A DNA stretch of 64,000 bases from Nitrospira sp. ST-bin5 (GCA_002083555.1 MSXN01000024.1:1-64000); one strand, 5' to 3'. Shown: positions 26,772-36,297, counted from the first letter of the stretch. A program made the numbers and translations. Notes: a model not told the origin generated them from the letters alone.

Positions 26772-28240
26772 AGTTTCCCCACCATCGACACCACAAGAGA
26801 GACCAGCGCTGCCACAGTATCCTCTTTCGCCAACGATACAGACTGAGCCCCGCATTGGCGCGCTGCGGCTGCCGTCTGAGGCCCGATCGCCGCCATCGGC
26901 AGACCCAACAGAGGCTTGCCGACATCACCAGAAAGCACGGTGCGAGCTGCCGAGGAGCTGGGCAGCACCACAAGATCGATTGGCGGCAAGGGAGGCGCCG
27001 GCATCCGGTGCACATACCGATAGGCGACTACCGCTTCGACCTCTGCGCCGACCTTCGTGAGTTCGTTGTATAAGTTGGGGCGGCCCCCCTCCGCTGTTAC
27101 GAGAAGGAATCGTCCCTTCTGAAATAGAGCCGACTGTTCACCAACCGCTTCCTGACAGGCGCCTCGCAGCGAAACTTCAGCGGCGAGGCCATGGCGTGAC
27201 AAGGCCTGTGCCGCCGCGGCCCCGACTGTAATAACCGGCAGATCGAGGGTGGGAACATGGGACAAGACCGCATCGACACCGGCCGCGCAGCCGAAGACGA
27301 TGCCGCGGAATTCATGGAGGCGAGCCAGCGCTGTATCGATAGGAGCCCCTCCACTGAGAAAGACCGCTTCGACCTCGGGACTTTCCAGCACCTCGGCACC
27401 GAGCGCACGGAGTTCGTCAGCCATCGCCGAGCGGCCGGGGCGCGCGCGGGCGACCAGCAGGCGGCGTCCCGCCAAAGGGCGGCGCTCGAACCAGGCAATC
27501 CGCTCACGCAATCGGACAACGTCGCCCACGATGACGAGAGCCGGAATAGCAAGATCAACGTGCCGGATGTTCTCTGGAAGGGTCGCCAGGGTTCCGACAA
27601 TGACGTTCTGTTCTGAAGTGGTGGCGGAAGCGATATAGGCAGCGGGAGTCTCAGCGGAGCGGCCAGCCTGAATCAGTCGCTGAAGATTCGCGGAAAGTTT
27701 TCGAGCCGCCATGAAGAGCACCAGCGTGCCCTTGCCGCTGGCCGTCTTGGACCAATCAGTGAGACTCCGGCTCCCATCGACATCGTGGCCGCTCAGGAAG
27801 GTCACATCGGACGCATGCAGCCGATGAGTCAGCGGAATGCCTGCATAGGCAGCCGCGCCAAGGGCGGATGAAATACCCGGTACGATCGTGCAAGGAATGC
27901 CCGCTTCCGCCAATTCCTCCGCTTCTTCCCCGCCTCGCCCGAAGATGAGCGGATCTCCCGCCTTCAAGCGCACGACCGTTCGGCCTGCCTTCGCGCGAGC
28001 CAGCACATCCGGATGCAATCGATAACCTATCGCGCCCTCGCCATGACGCCGGCCCACCGGCAGCAGTTCTGCCTCCGACCTGACGAGAGAAAGAATGGCT
28101 TTCGAGACCAGTTCATCGTAGGCCACGACATCTGCGGCACGCAGCAATTCCAGCGCACGGACCGTGAGCAACCCAGGATCGCCTGGTCCTGCCCCGACCA
28201 GATAGACCATGCCTGTTCGAGTTTCCGGCTCAGTCGGCAC
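26768..28240 (-). CDS. cobA-hemD: Uroporphyrinogen-III C-methyltransferase / uroporphyrinogen-III synthase fusion
   Basis: 490 aa with two enzymes. Residues 1-255 are the SAM-dependent methylase making precorrin-2 (VYLVGAGPGDPGLLT, VVRLKAGDPLIFGRG, and the ALVIVGDVV end). Residues 260-490 are HemD, which closes the tetrapyrrole ring (LLVARARPG start, weakly conserved body). Such fusions are common in anaerobic-pathway operons. It overlaps cbiF by 11 bp and bluB by 4 bp. The product feeds siroheme and heme as well as B12. Confidence 0.9.
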   Translation of the reverse strand: MPTEPETRTGMVYLVGAGPGDPGLLTVRALELLRAADVVAYDELVSKAILSLVRSEAELLPVGRRHGEGAIGYRLHPDVLARAKAGRTVVRLKAGDPLIFGRGGEEAEELAEAGIPCTIVPGISSALGAAAYAGIPLTHRLHASDVTFLSGHDVDGSRSLTDWSKTASGKGTLVLFMAARKLSANLQRLIQAGRSAETPAAYIASATTSEQNVIVGTLATLPENIRHVDLAIPALVIVGDVVRLRERIAWFERRPLAGRRLLVARARPGRSAMADELRALGAEVLESPEVEAVFLSGGAPIDTALARLHEFRGIVFGCAAGVDAVLSHVPTLDLPVITVGAAAAQALSRHGLAAEVSLRGACQEAVGEQSALFQKGRFLLVTAEGGRPNLYNELTKVGAEVEAVVAYRYVHRMPAPPLPPIDLVVLPSSSAARTVLSGDVGKPLLGLPMAAIGPQTAAAARQCGAQSVSLAKEDTVAALVSLVVSMVGKL

Positions 28241-29021
28241 GCATCTCTCCTTGCGTCTTCACTGCAGGCTCGCCCTTCCGGAACCGATGGGTAAACTCCG
28301 GATCGTACAACTTCGAATTGGCAAACTCGGTCGCCGTGAGCACACGCCCCACCAACACCATCGAGGTCGAATTGAGCTTGGCCGCTCTCACTTTGTCGGC
28401 AATATCCGCCAGGGTCCCTGTGACAATCACCTGATCTGGCCACGACGCCTTATGCACCACCGCCACGGGACAATCGGCTCCATACGACGGAGTCAAATCA
28501 CGAACGACATCCTTGAGGAGCGTGATACTTAAAAATAGCGCCAAAGTTGCTTGATGCTTCGCCAGGGCTTCCAGTTTTTCTCCCTCCGGCATCGAGGTCC
28601 GCCCCTCCGCCCTGGTCAGAATCACCGTCTGAGACAGTTCCGGCAGGGTGAGTTCTCGGCCCAACGCCGCCGCCGCCGCGGTGAAGGAGGAGACACCGGG
28701 AATAATCTCGTAGCCGATCCCCAACTCCGTCAACCGGCGCATCTGTTCGGCGGTGGACCCGAAGATCATCGGATCACCCGTATGGACCCGCGCCACATCC
28801 TGGTCCGCATCGCGAGCGGCCACGATCACCTCGACGATCTGTTCGAGCGTCATCCCCGACGAGTCCATCACCTTCGCGTCAGCCCTGGCACGGGCGATGA
28901 CTTCTTTGGGAACCAGCGAGCCTGTATAGAGCACAACGGGACAAGACGAGATCAACTCCGCCCCGCGAAGCGTGAGCAGTTTGGGATCGCCAGGACCCGC
29001 TCCAATAATATAGACGCGCAT
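28230..29021 (-). CDS. cbiF: Cobalt-precorrin-4 C11-methyltransferase
   Basis: 263 aa of the tetrapyrrole methylase fold: VYIIGAGPGDPKLLT at the N terminus, VARVHTGDPMIFGS in the middle and TSMVLVGRVL near the end. The closest family by these motifs is CbiF/CobM, methylating C11. It lies 10 bp downstream of the hypothetical 29032 gene and overlaps cobA-hemD by 11 bp. Confidence 0.9.
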   Translation of the reverse strand: MRVYIIGAGPGDPKLLTLRGAELISSCPVVLYTGSLVPKEVIARARADAKVMDSSGMTLEQIVEVIVAARDADQDVARVHTGDPMIFGSTAEQMRRLTELGIGYEIIPGVSSFTAAAAALGRELTLPELSQTVILTRAEGRTSMPEGEKLEALAKHQATLALFLSITLLKDVVRDLTPSYGADCPVAVVHKASWPDQVIVTGTLADIADKVRAAKLNSTSMVLVGRVLTATEFANSKLYDPEFTHRFRKGEPAVKTQGEMRAD

Positions 29022-29031
29022 CAGAACTCCT

Positions 29032-29445
29032 TTACGTACACTTCAACACAGTCTCTCGCACAATCTGCCAAATCTCTGCCGGGATTTCGCCCAGCCACCG
29101 CGCGTCGATCGTGCCAACCGGCACTGCACGGTGCTCCTGTTTGGGATCCGTCACCAGACGCCAGAGGCGATCGCTCACCGATCCATTCCGCTGGATGATG
29201 AACCGATCGACCAGCAACCGGGCCAAGACTTCTCCTTCAACCTGCATCGTCACGTACGGCTGCGGCACATGAACCGGACGAAGCGGCGAGAGCCTGATAA
29301 AGGGCCGCTCCATGGCATCGATCACGCCAGGAGGCTCGAACCCCACCGCGACGAAATCGCAGGGCTCCTTGGGATTGCCCACCAGAAAGAACTGTCCTTC
29401 CGTCTCGGCCAGAATGGCTCCGGCTAAACGTCCGACCAGCGCCAT
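29032..29445 (-). CDS. Hypothetical protein of the cobalamin operon
   Basis: 137 aa, family not recognised. No signal peptide, membrane segment or cofactor motif is visible; the N terminus reads like a compact beta-rich domain (FFLVGNPKEPCDFVAVGFEPPG). ATG 29445 shares a base with the cbiH stop (TGATG), and cbiF follows after 10 bp, so it is co-translated with both. A role in corrin biosynthesis or metal handling is inferred only from position. Confidence 0.7.
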   Translation of the reverse strand: MALVGRLAGAILAETEGQFFLVGNPKEPCDFVAVGFEPPGVIDAMERPFIRLSPLRPVHVPQPYVTMQVEGEVLARLLVDRFIIQRNGSVSDRLWRLVTDPKQEHRAVPVGTIDARWLGEIPAEIWQIVRETVLKCT

Positions 29446-30281
29446 CAGTCCGCCTCCGATGCAGGAGGCACGACGAGCGAGAACCCCGGTCGCTGACCGG
29501 GAAGCACGGCCCCGTCGAAACTGTACTTGTTGGTATAGCCGCGCGGCGTGACCATGTAGCCCTCGAACATGAAGGTGTTGCTCGATCCGATGATGACGGT
29601 GGTCAACATCCCGATCTCGTAATCCAAAAAATTCTCCAGATCCGTCAGAACCACCTGCTGCATATCGCGATAGGCGCTCTTCACCAGGGCCACCGGCGTG
29701 CCCCCCTCACGATGACGCCGGATAATCGCCTGCGCATCCACAATCTGCCTCGTGCGTCTGCCGCTGGCAGGATTGTATAAACCGATCACGAAGTCCGCAC
29801 TGGCCGCCGCCTCGATCCTTCGTTCGATCACAGACCAGGGGGTCAGCAGGTCCGACAGCGAAATCGAGCAAGAGTCATGGACCAGCGGCGCGCCGACCAG
29901 GGAGGCGCAGGAATTGAGCGCGGTCATCCCTGGGACGAGTCGGAGTTCAGGCGAGTCGCCCCTCTTCCAGCCCATTTCTTTTAGAACCTGAAAAACCAAG
30001 CCTGCCATGCCGTAGACTCCCGCATCGCCGGAGGAGATCAACGAGACCGTGACGCCATCTCTCGCCCGTTCAATGGCGGCGCGGGCACGGCCGATCTCTT
30101 CCGTCATCCCGGTCTTGATGATCTCTTTTCCTTCGAGCAGGTGGCGGACCAGCTTGATATAGGTGCTGTAGCCGACGACGAGTTGGGACTCGGCAATGGC
30201 CTTCAAGGCTGCTGGAGTCGCATGGTCCTGCGCGCCCGGGCCGATGCCCACAACGTAGAGAATCCCTTTTGCCTCGCTCAT
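29445..30281 (-). CDS. cbiH: Cobalt-precorrin-3 C17-methyltransferase
   Basis: 278 aa. This ring-contracting methylase has ILYVVGIGPGAQDHAT, the family-typical VVGYSTYIKLV, SLISSGDAGVYGMAG, FVIGLYNPASGRR and TTVIIGSSNTF. Start and stop are set by the overlaps ATGA with cbiG and TGATG with the 29032 gene. In the anaerobic pathway it methylates C17 and forms the delta-lactone later opened by CbiG. Confidence 0.93.
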   Translation of the reverse strand: MSEAKGILYVVGIGPGAQDHATPAALKAIAESQLVVGYSTYIKLVRHLLEGKEIIKTGMTEEIGRARAAIERARDGVTVSLISSGDAGVYGMAGLVFQVLKEMGWKRGDSPELRLVPGMTALNSCASLVGAPLVHDSCSISLSDLLTPWSVIERRIEAAASADFVIGLYNPASGRRTRQIVDAQAIIRRHREGGTPVALVKSAYRDMQQVVLTDLENFLDYEIGMLTTVIIGSSNTFMFEGYMVTPRGYTNKYSFDGAVLPGQRPGFSLVVPPASEAD

Positions 30282-31417
30282 AGCCTGCCCACCTCCATTG
30301 GCCGTTTCACGAAGGCCCGCCGCGCCACGGCCAAGGTCATCGATCGTCCCGCGCCCGGCTCCGTATAAATCTGTTTGGGCACGAGCAGTTCATCCGCCCC
30401 TGCGGCGAGCAGCGCGGCCGGCTCCGAAACCCCGCGCGAGCCGACATGCTGTTTCACCTTTTCCGATGGATTCTGGATACCCGGCACCACGTCCAATTGC
30501 GCAGCCGGATAGGTGCGCAACGGCCAGCCATATTTCTCGCTCAAAGCCAGCAATGCCGGCTCATCCTTCTTCACGTCGATCGTCGCCAGCTCTTTCACCG
30601 ACTTGGGGGAGAGGCCCTGTTTGGCCAAGAGGGCCAGGACTCCCCGCTCCACCAAATCGGGAGCCGTTCCCTTATCGCAGCCGATCCCGAGCACGAGACT
30701 CTTCGGGCGATAGATGACGGCATTCTCCCAATGGGCCGGATGCGACAGGCCGATTTCACGATCCGTCGCAATCAGCAGAATTTCAAACTCGTTCGGGTTC
30801 ACGCCCTCCAGCGAGGTGGCGTAACGGACCCCTTCCGGCAAGGGCTTCTCGGCAGGCCACCAGTCCGGCTCTCCCGTTTCCTGCACGAAGAGCACCTTGG
30901 TCGCATTCACCACCGCGGCGCAGCCTCTCGTCACATTGCGGTCCATATCGTCGAGCGTCCATCCCAGATCGCGGCCTAAAATATCCACCGTCAAGGTGCC
31001 GATCGCGTCGGACGCGGTCGTCACGACTGATTGTGCGCCCAAGGCGGTCGCGACCCGTTCAGTAAAGATATTGCCGCGGCCGACGTGACCGGACAGGACA
31101 CAGATCGAAAAACGCGCTGCGTCGTCGATACAGACCACCGCCGGATCGACCTTCTTGTTCTTCAACAGCGGCGCGATCATCCGCACCACGGCTCCAACAC
31201 TGATAATGAAAATGTGGCAATCGTAGGCAGGAAAGGTCTCGATCAACGTCGGGCCCATCGGGAGCGGCAAGCGTAGCGCACCGGCCGGCGCCGAGGCGAT
31301 CAGCTTCTCCGAGACGAAGAGGTCCGCGCCGGACAGTTGCGGCAGCAAGCGGGAGGCAATCGCAATCCCATGCTTCGTAATGGCATAGACGGCAAATGGT
31401 GTACGTTCGGCGGTCAT
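30278..31417 (-). CDS. cbiG: Cobalt-precorrin-5A hydrolase
   Basis: 379 aa from ATG 31417 (ATGA overlap with cbiL), not the longer frame. It opens the delta-lactone and releases the two-carbon fragment as acetaldehyde. Features are AVYAITKHGIAIA, FIISVGAVVRMIAPLL, VLSGHVGRGN, and in the C-terminal domain VLGIGCDKGTA with SEPAALLAAG. CbiG is specific to the early-cobalt (anaerobic) route. Confidence 0.93.
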   Translation of the reverse strand: MTAERTPFAVYAITKHGIAIASRLLPQLSGADLFVSEKLIASAPAGALRLPLPMGPTLIETFPAYDCHIFIISVGAVVRMIAPLLKNKKVDPAVVCIDDAARFSICVLSGHVGRGNIFTERVATALGAQSVVTTASDAIGTLTVDILGRDLGWTLDDMDRNVTRGCAAVVNATKVLFVQETGEPDWWPAEKPLPEGVRYATSLEGVNPNEFEILLIATDREIGLSHPAHWENAVIYRPKSLVLGIGCDKGTAPDLVERGVLALLAKQGLSPKSVKELATIDVKKDEPALLALSEKYGWPLRTYPAAQLDVVPGIQNPSEKVKQHVGSRGVSEPAALLAAGADELLVPKQIYTEPGAGRSMTLAVARRAFVKRPMEVGRL

Positions 31418-32196
31418 GCCCCGGTCTCTCTGGAAGCCGGGCGCGGCGTGGCTGGGACCACACCAGCCAACAATCCACTCCGTTCCTTGCGCGACACGAT
31501 CATCATCGCAAAGCAATCGCCCCGCTCGGTTTGGATCGTGCGGATGTCCCGAACGATCCGCTGTTCAGCCATCGTGGCCTTCGACACATAGACCGCACGG
31601 TCGGTCAGACCCTGCTGCTCCAGCGCCTCAACTACTTTGGGAATCTCGGTGCCCATCTTCATCAAGACGACGGTGTCGAACATCTCCAGCACCTGACTCA
31701 AATCCTCGACCCCGTAGCTCGCGGGGAGAATGGCAATCCGCTCCTGCCCGTCTGCCAGAGGAATGCCGGTCACGGAGGGCACGGCCATGATCGACGACAC
31801 GCCTGGGACGACGTCGATGCGGATACCGGGCCAGCGGAGCGGAGCTTCCCGCCGCAGATAGATGAACGTGCTAAAAAGCGAAGGATCGCCTTCCGTCGCA
31901 AAGGCAACCGACAGCCCTTTTTCCAGACGCTCCCCGATGGCCGTGAAGGCTACATCCCAGGCAGGCCGCAACCGCTCCGGGTCCTTGTTCATCGGGAACG
32001 TCAGAAACATCCGTTCCTGTCCAGGAATCTCGCCCAGAGTCGGCTTGAGGATCTTCCAGGCCATCGACTCTCCGTAATCGGAGCTGCGCGGCAGGGCAAG
32101 GACCTGCGCCTGCTTCAGCACATTGAGCGCACGCAGCGTGATCAAATCCGGCGCACCGGGACCGACCCCGACTCCATATAATGTTCCGTAGTTCAT
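31414..32196 (-). CDS. cbiL: Cobalt-precorrin-2 C20-methyltransferase
   Basis: 260 aa tetrapyrrole methylase: TLYGVGVGPGAPDLIT, VAFATEGDPSLFSTF and VVPGVSSIMA. These motifs separate CbiL/CobI from the other methylases. It methylates C20 of cobalt-precorrin-2. Its ATG shares one base with the cbiET stop (TGATG-type junction), and it overlaps cbiG by 4 bp. Confidence 0.92.
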   Translation of the reverse strand: MNYGTLYGVGVGPGAPDLITLRALNVLKQAQVLALPRSSDYGESMAWKILKPTLGEIPGQERMFLTFPMNKDPERLRPAWDVAFTAIGERLEKGLSVAFATEGDPSLFSTFIYLRREAPLRWPGIRIDVVPGVSSIMAVPSVTGIPLADGQERIAILPASYGVEDLSQVLEMFDTVVLMKMGTEIPKVVEALEQQGLTDRAVYVSKATMAEQRIVRDIRTIQTERGDCFAMMIVSRKERSGLLAGVVPATPRPASRETGA

Positions 32197-33449
32197 TAGA
32201 CCGCTCCTGTCTGACTGGGCTTCTCGACGGCAAAAATTTGAATCGGGTTCAAGGCCTCGTAACGAAGGTAATGGGCTAAGGGCTCGGCTCGCGATACTTG
32301 AAGCAAGGTAACCTCCGGCACCAACCCGCGCTTCCGCAAGGTCTGATAGGTCTCCGCGACATTCTCCAAGGTGATGGCATTCACGACGAGGCGTCCACCC
32401 GGTTGCAGCCGGTCCATGACAACGTCGATGATCTCTTCCATGCTCCCTTTGCTGCCACCGATGAAGACGGCATCGGGCGCTTCCAGACCGGTCAGCGCCT
32501 CCGGCGCTCGGCCCGCGATGACGCGCACATTGTCCACCGCATGGGCCAACAGATTTTCGCGGCAGATCTCGACGCCCTCCGGATCGACCTCGATCGCGTA
32601 GACCAGGCCTTTCGGCGCCAGCAACGCCGCCTCGATCGACACAGATCCGGACCCGGCCCCGATATCCCAGACCACACTGTCCGGTCTGATCCCCATCGCG
32701 GCCAGCGACAACAATCGCACTTCACGCTTCGTGATGAGGCCCTTCTTCGGCATCCGCTTCGCGAATTGATCCTCATGGAGGAACGGAATGGTGCAGGGAG
32801 CGCGCCAGGAGGGATCGGAGCGGACGAGCAACAGCACATTGAGCGGCCCGACATCTTGACAAGTAGCAAGCACCGCTACGTCGAATCGCCGAACCTTTTC
32901 ATCCGGACCGCCAAGATTTTCACAGACCCAGGCCTCCCAGGCCGTCTCTCCATGTTCGACCATACGCTGAGCCAAGGACTGCGGCGAATTCTTTTCATCG
33001 GTGAAGATCGCCACTTTGGCCTGGCCCTTGAGCCTGGTGAGAAATCCCTCGGACGAGCGGCCATGCAGAGATACAAATGCTGCGTCGTCCCACTTCAATC
33101 CAGCTCGGGCAAAGGCCCATTGCATCGAACTGGGCTGAGGCAGCACCTCGACATATTCGGCACCCAGCCTCTTGATCACCAGACTACCGATACCGAAAAA
33201 TAATGGATCGCCGGAAGCCACGACACAGACATTCTGTTCCTCTGCCAGTTCCGCCACCCGGTCGAGCACCGACGCCACGCCGCCCTTGAGGACGATCTTC
33301 TCGCCCTGAAACTGCGGGAAGAATTCGAGATGACGCTCGCCCCCCACAAGCACCCCCGCCTTCATGACCGCATTCACGGCGCGGCTCGTCAGGCTCGCAC
33401 AGCCGTCGTCCCCGATCCCGATCAAGGTAATGGCGCGCCTTGGACTCAT
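32196..33449 (-). CDS. cbiET: Cobalt-precorrin C5,15-methyltransferase/decarboxylase fusion
   Basis: 417 aa with CbiE (about 1-200: ITLIGIGDDGCASLT, VVASGDPLFFGIG) fused to CbiT (about 215-417: SAM-binding VWDIGAGSGSVSIEAA, then PDAVFIGGSKGSMEEI and GGRLVVNAIT). The pair methylates C5 and C15 and decarboxylates the C12 acetate. Fusion equals CobL of aerobic bacteria but here sits among anaerobic-type genes. ATGA overlap with cbiC. Confidence 0.93.
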   Translation of the reverse strand: MSPRRAITLIGIGDDGCASLTSRAVNAVMKAGVLVGGERHLEFFPQFQGEKIVLKGGVASVLDRVAELAEEQNVCVVASGDPLFFGIGSLVIKRLGAEYVEVLPQPSSMQWAFARAGLKWDDAAFVSLHGRSSEGFLTRLKGQAKVAIFTDEKNSPQSLAQRMVEHGETAWEAWVCENLGGPDEKVRRFDVAVLATCQDVGPLNVLLLVRSDPSWRAPCTIPFLHEDQFAKRMPKKGLITKREVRLLSLAAMGIRPDSVVWDIGAGSGSVSIEAALLAPKGLVYAIEVDPEGVEICRENLLAHAVDNVRVIAGRAPEALTGLEAPDAVFIGGSKGSMEEIIDVVMDRLQPGGRLVVNAITLENVAETYQTLRKRGLVPEVTLLQVSRAEPLAHYLRYEALNPIQIFAVEKPSQTGAV

Positions 33450-34096
33450 GCAGGAACCTTTGCTGATAGGAGCAATAGAGCATGGATAATCGCGACGGCA
33501 ATGGGGCTGCCCCCCTTGCGGCCGCGCGCCACGATAGAAGGAGTCGAAAGTTCTAATATGACTTCCTTGGACTCAGCCGCCGACACGAACCCGACCGGCA
33601 CGCCGATGATGAGAGCCGGCGTCGCTCCCTCTTCGCGAATCAAGCGGGCCAACTCCAATAACGCGGTCGGAGCATTGCCGATCGCCACCACCGCTCCATC
33701 GAGCAGATGAAGGCGATGCGCCTTTTTCATGGCCTCGATCGCGCGCGTCGAGTTGTTGGCCTTGGCCGTCGCAATCACATCCTCGTCCGAAATAAACGAG
33801 TAGACCTTGCAGCCATAGGAGGAGAGCCGCTCCTCGTTCAGGCCGGCGGAAATCATCTTCACATCGACTAAGAGGGGACAGCCTCCTTGAAGGGCCGCCA
33901 CCCCGGCGCGCACCGCATCGGGATGGAATCGCATCAGGGCCTTAAACTCGAAGTCCGCCGTGGCATGGATCACCCGGCGCACGACTTGCCATTCGTCCGG
34001 GCCGAAATCGTGCAGACCCGACTCCTGGTCGATGATCGCGAAACTGCCATCCTCGATACTCCTTCCGAGCGCGGTCATCTGTCTCATATCGTTCAT
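33446..34096 (-). CDS. cbiC: Cobalt-precorrin-8 methylmutase
   Basis: 216 aa from ATG 34096 (ATGA overlap with cbiD). It moves the C11 methyl to C12 to give cobyrinic acid. Family motifs: VIHATADFEF (catalytic His), NNSTRAIEAM, VVAIGNAPTAL and PALIIGVPVGFV. The longer upstream frame to 34210 is rejected because it would overlap cbiD by 117 bp. Confidence 0.93.
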   Translation of the reverse strand: MNDMRQMTALGRSIEDGSFAIIDQESGLHDFGPDEWQVVRRVIHATADFEFKALMRFHPDAVRAGVAALQGGCPLLVDVKMISAGLNEERLSSYGCKVYSFISDEDVIATAKANNSTRAIEAMKKAHRLHLLDGAVVAIGNAPTALLELARLIREEGATPALIIGVPVGFVSAAESKEVILELSTPSIVARGRKGGSPIAVAIIHALLLLSAKVPA

Positions 34097-35199
34097 ATCT
34101 GAACCTCCGGGTAACGACCGAGCAACGAGCCGCCGAAATCTACCAGACAGGTTTCCACCGCCAGCTTGCCGCCCGCGTGAACCTGACAATGTTCGACAAC
34201 CCTCTTGCAAACCAACGACGTGATGCCGACGAGACTAGCCTCGCGGCATAATTCCAACACATGGCGGGCCGTATTGGCCTGGCGGATAGCGGCCACCAAC
34301 TCGTCCGACGCCGATAACTCGGCTGCCAGCGACGCCAGAAATTCCATATCCACTTCCGATCCGGCGGCATGCGTCTGCATCTTGCCGTTGGCCATCTTCG
34401 ACAATTTTCCCATCATCCCGACGATGATGGCTCGCGCGATCCCTCGCTTCGCACATTGTTTGATTCCGACGCCGATGAAGTCGCCGACCTGGATAAAGAC
34501 CTGCTCCGGCAACTGCGGATAGAGCGCCATCGCATACTGCTCCGATTTGCCGCCGGTCGTGAGCACCAGCTCGCGCAGACCACTGGCCGCGGCCACATCG
34601 ATCTCTTGCATGACGCTCGCCTTGAACGCCGCCGTCGAATAGGGCCGCACAATGCCGGTTGTGCCGAGTATGGAGATGCCGCCCAGGAGGCCAAGCCGCG
34701 CGTTGGTGGTCTTCTTAGCCATCTCTTCACCGCCCGGCACGCTGATCGTCACCACCGCGCCCTCGTAGGGAGCGCCGGCCAATTCTTCCCCCACCATCTC
34801 CGTAATATTGCGCCGTGGAACCGGATTGATCGCAGGCCCGCCAATCTCCAAGCCCAACCCAGTCTTGGTGACGGTGGCTACGCCCTGGCCTCCCCTGATC
34901 TCGATGCCTGGTTCTGCTCGCAGCTCCACTTCTGCTGTCAACTCGGCCCCATGCGTACAATCAGGATCGTCGCCGGCATCCTTGATGATGCTGCAAATCG
35001 CGCGGCGGTCCATTCGCTCACAACGGGCGAGCGCGAACGTGACGCGCGTCCGATTCGGCAGGGTCGTTTCAATTTCAGACAGCAGGGCCCCCTTCACGAG
35101 ACAGCGGGTCGCAGCCTTGGCCGCGGCCGCGGCACAGGCGCCTGTGGTGAACCCTGTGCGCAACCCCTTTCGATCTTTCGGCGGTACGCTCTTATCCAT
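34093..35199 (-). CDS. cbiD: Cobalt-precorrin-5B C1-methyltransferase
   Basis: 368 aa. It methylates C1, the step special to the anaerobic pathway. The hallmark N-terminal GLRTGFTTGACAAAAAKAA is present, with VTISVPGGEE and ATG-like FILGTTGIV (here ILGTTGIVRPY). ATG 35199 (TGATG junction with the upstream gene) is preferred; a GTG three bases earlier is also possible. Confidence 0.93.
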   Translation of the reverse strand: MDKSVPPKDRKGLRTGFTTGACAAAAAKAATRCLVKGALLSEIETTLPNRTRVTFALARCERMDRRAICSIIKDAGDDPDCTHGAELTAEVELRAEPGIEIRGGQGVATVTKTGLGLEIGGPAINPVPRRNITEMVGEELAGAPYEGAVVTISVPGGEEMAKKTTNARLGLLGGISILGTTGIVRPYSTAAFKASVMQEIDVAAASGLRELVLTTGGKSEQYAMALYPQLPEQVFIQVGDFIGVGIKQCAKRGIARAIIVGMMGKLSKMANGKMQTHAAGSEVDMEFLASLAAELSASDELVAAIRQANTARHVLELCREASLVGITSLVCKRVVEHCQVHAGGKLAVETCLVDFGGSLLGRYPEVQI

Positions 35200-35570
35200 C
35201 ACTCATGTCCCGCCAGCCCACTAAAACACTCACGAATCTTTGCCGCACGTTCAGGGCTGTAATTCTCTGCCTTCGCCCGATTCGTACCCCGGAACGTCAC
35301 CCGACAGAGCAACTCCCCATCCGGCCCTGCTAATTCCAGCGCCGCATTGGCCTCATCCTGCTGTCGATAGAGAAGCCTGCTTCCAGCCTCGATCTTGAGA
35401 TGCACATGGGTCTGTCCCTCTTCGCCCAGCGTGACCCATTCAGCCCCCTGCCGCACAGTGAGGAGGCCATGGACCTCGGCGATCGCGCCGGACGAACGAA
35501 CGATGACGCTCGTCTCCCCAAACCCAAGTGCGGTTTCCAGCGCGGCAAGAATCTGCTCCCGTCCGGTCAT
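35199..35570 (-). CDS. Hypothetical protein of the cobalamin operon
   Basis: 123 aa, family not recognised. It looks like a small alpha/beta protein (HVHLKIEAGSRLLY) with a charged helix near the end (ERAAKIRECF) and no signal peptide or metal motif. It overlaps the flavoprotein upstream by 4 bp and cbiD by 1 bp. Position between a reductase and cbiD suggests a small accessory factor of corrin synthesis, by inference only. Confidence 0.7.
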   Translation of the reverse strand: MTGREQILAALETALGFGETSVIVRSSGAIAEVHGLLTVRQGAEWVTLGEEGQTHVHLKIEAGSRLLYRQQDEANAALELAGPDGELLCRVTFRGTNRAKAENYSPERAAKIRECFSGLAGHE

Positions 35571-36292
35571 GCGGACTTCTTCGGCATATTGAAGAACGAC
35601 TCCACCTGCTCCTTGCTCACGGCCACTCCTGCCGCCACCAAATCGTCGAGCAATGCCAGGTTCACGACTCCATCGCCCGCAATGAAAGCCTGAGTGAGAT
35701 CACCACGCGACAACACTTCACAAAGCATGGCTCTGGCATGAGGAACCCGCTCCGGATGACCAACTGCGGGAATCGCCTCGATTCGCACCTCGCCACAAGC
35801 CGCGGGAACCTTATTCTTCACGAACTCGTCCGGGAGAAAATACTCCGCCGAGTCGCGCAGCCACATGAGCCGGGCCTGAGGGAGCAACGGCGCAAAACGG
35901 GTCGCGCGTAAGAGTCCCAGCGCAGCGGTGATCCCTGTATCCGTCGCCAGGATCAAAGTCCTGCCTGAGACATCCTCTCTCGGGAAAAACTTGCCCCAGG
36001 GTCCGCTGAACGAAATATCCGTTCCTGCTACCAGCTCATGTACGAACGCGGAACCTAATCCGTCCGGGATGCGCTTTACGGCAAGCTGAAAGCGGCGTTG
36101 CTCGGCATCGCCGGTAAGAAACGAGTAGGCCCGCTTGACGGCTTTGCCATTCGGCAAGACGATTCGGCTATCGAGGATGAGGTACTGTCCACCGATGAAC
36201 CCCACCGGCTCGGTCGCGCACAGATCGAGCAGCAGAGTATCGGAGCCCAACCGTTCGGTTCCCGTCACGCGGGCCGTCTTGGCTACAGCCAT
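35567..36292 (-). CDS. Ferredoxin-NADP reductase-like flavoprotein
   Basis: 241 aa. The N-terminal FAD domain has KRAYSFLT (the RxYS FAD motif) and GPWGKFF. The C-terminal NAD(P)-like domain has LILATDTGITAALGLL and AFIAGDGVVNLALL. It lacks an iron-sulfur domain. Within this operon it may reduce cobalt(II) or supply electrons to the ring-building steps. No CbiJ (precorrin-6A reductase) is seen in the window, so a replacement role is worth testing, though the fold differs from CbiJ. It overlaps the 35199 gene by 4 bp. Confidence 0.75.
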   Translation of the reverse strand: MAVAKTARVTGTERLGSDTLLLDLCATEPVGFIGGQYLILDSRIVLPNGKAVKRAYSFLTGDAEQRRFQLAVKRIPDGLGSAFVHELVAGTDISFSGPWGKFFPREDVSGRTLILATDTGITAALGLLRATRFAPLLPQARLMWLRDSAEYFLPDEFVKNKVPAACGEVRIEAIPAVGHPERVPHARAMLCEVLSRGDLTQAFIAGDGVVNLALLDDLVAAGVAVSKEQVESFFNMPKKSA

Positions 36293-36297
36293 CGTTC

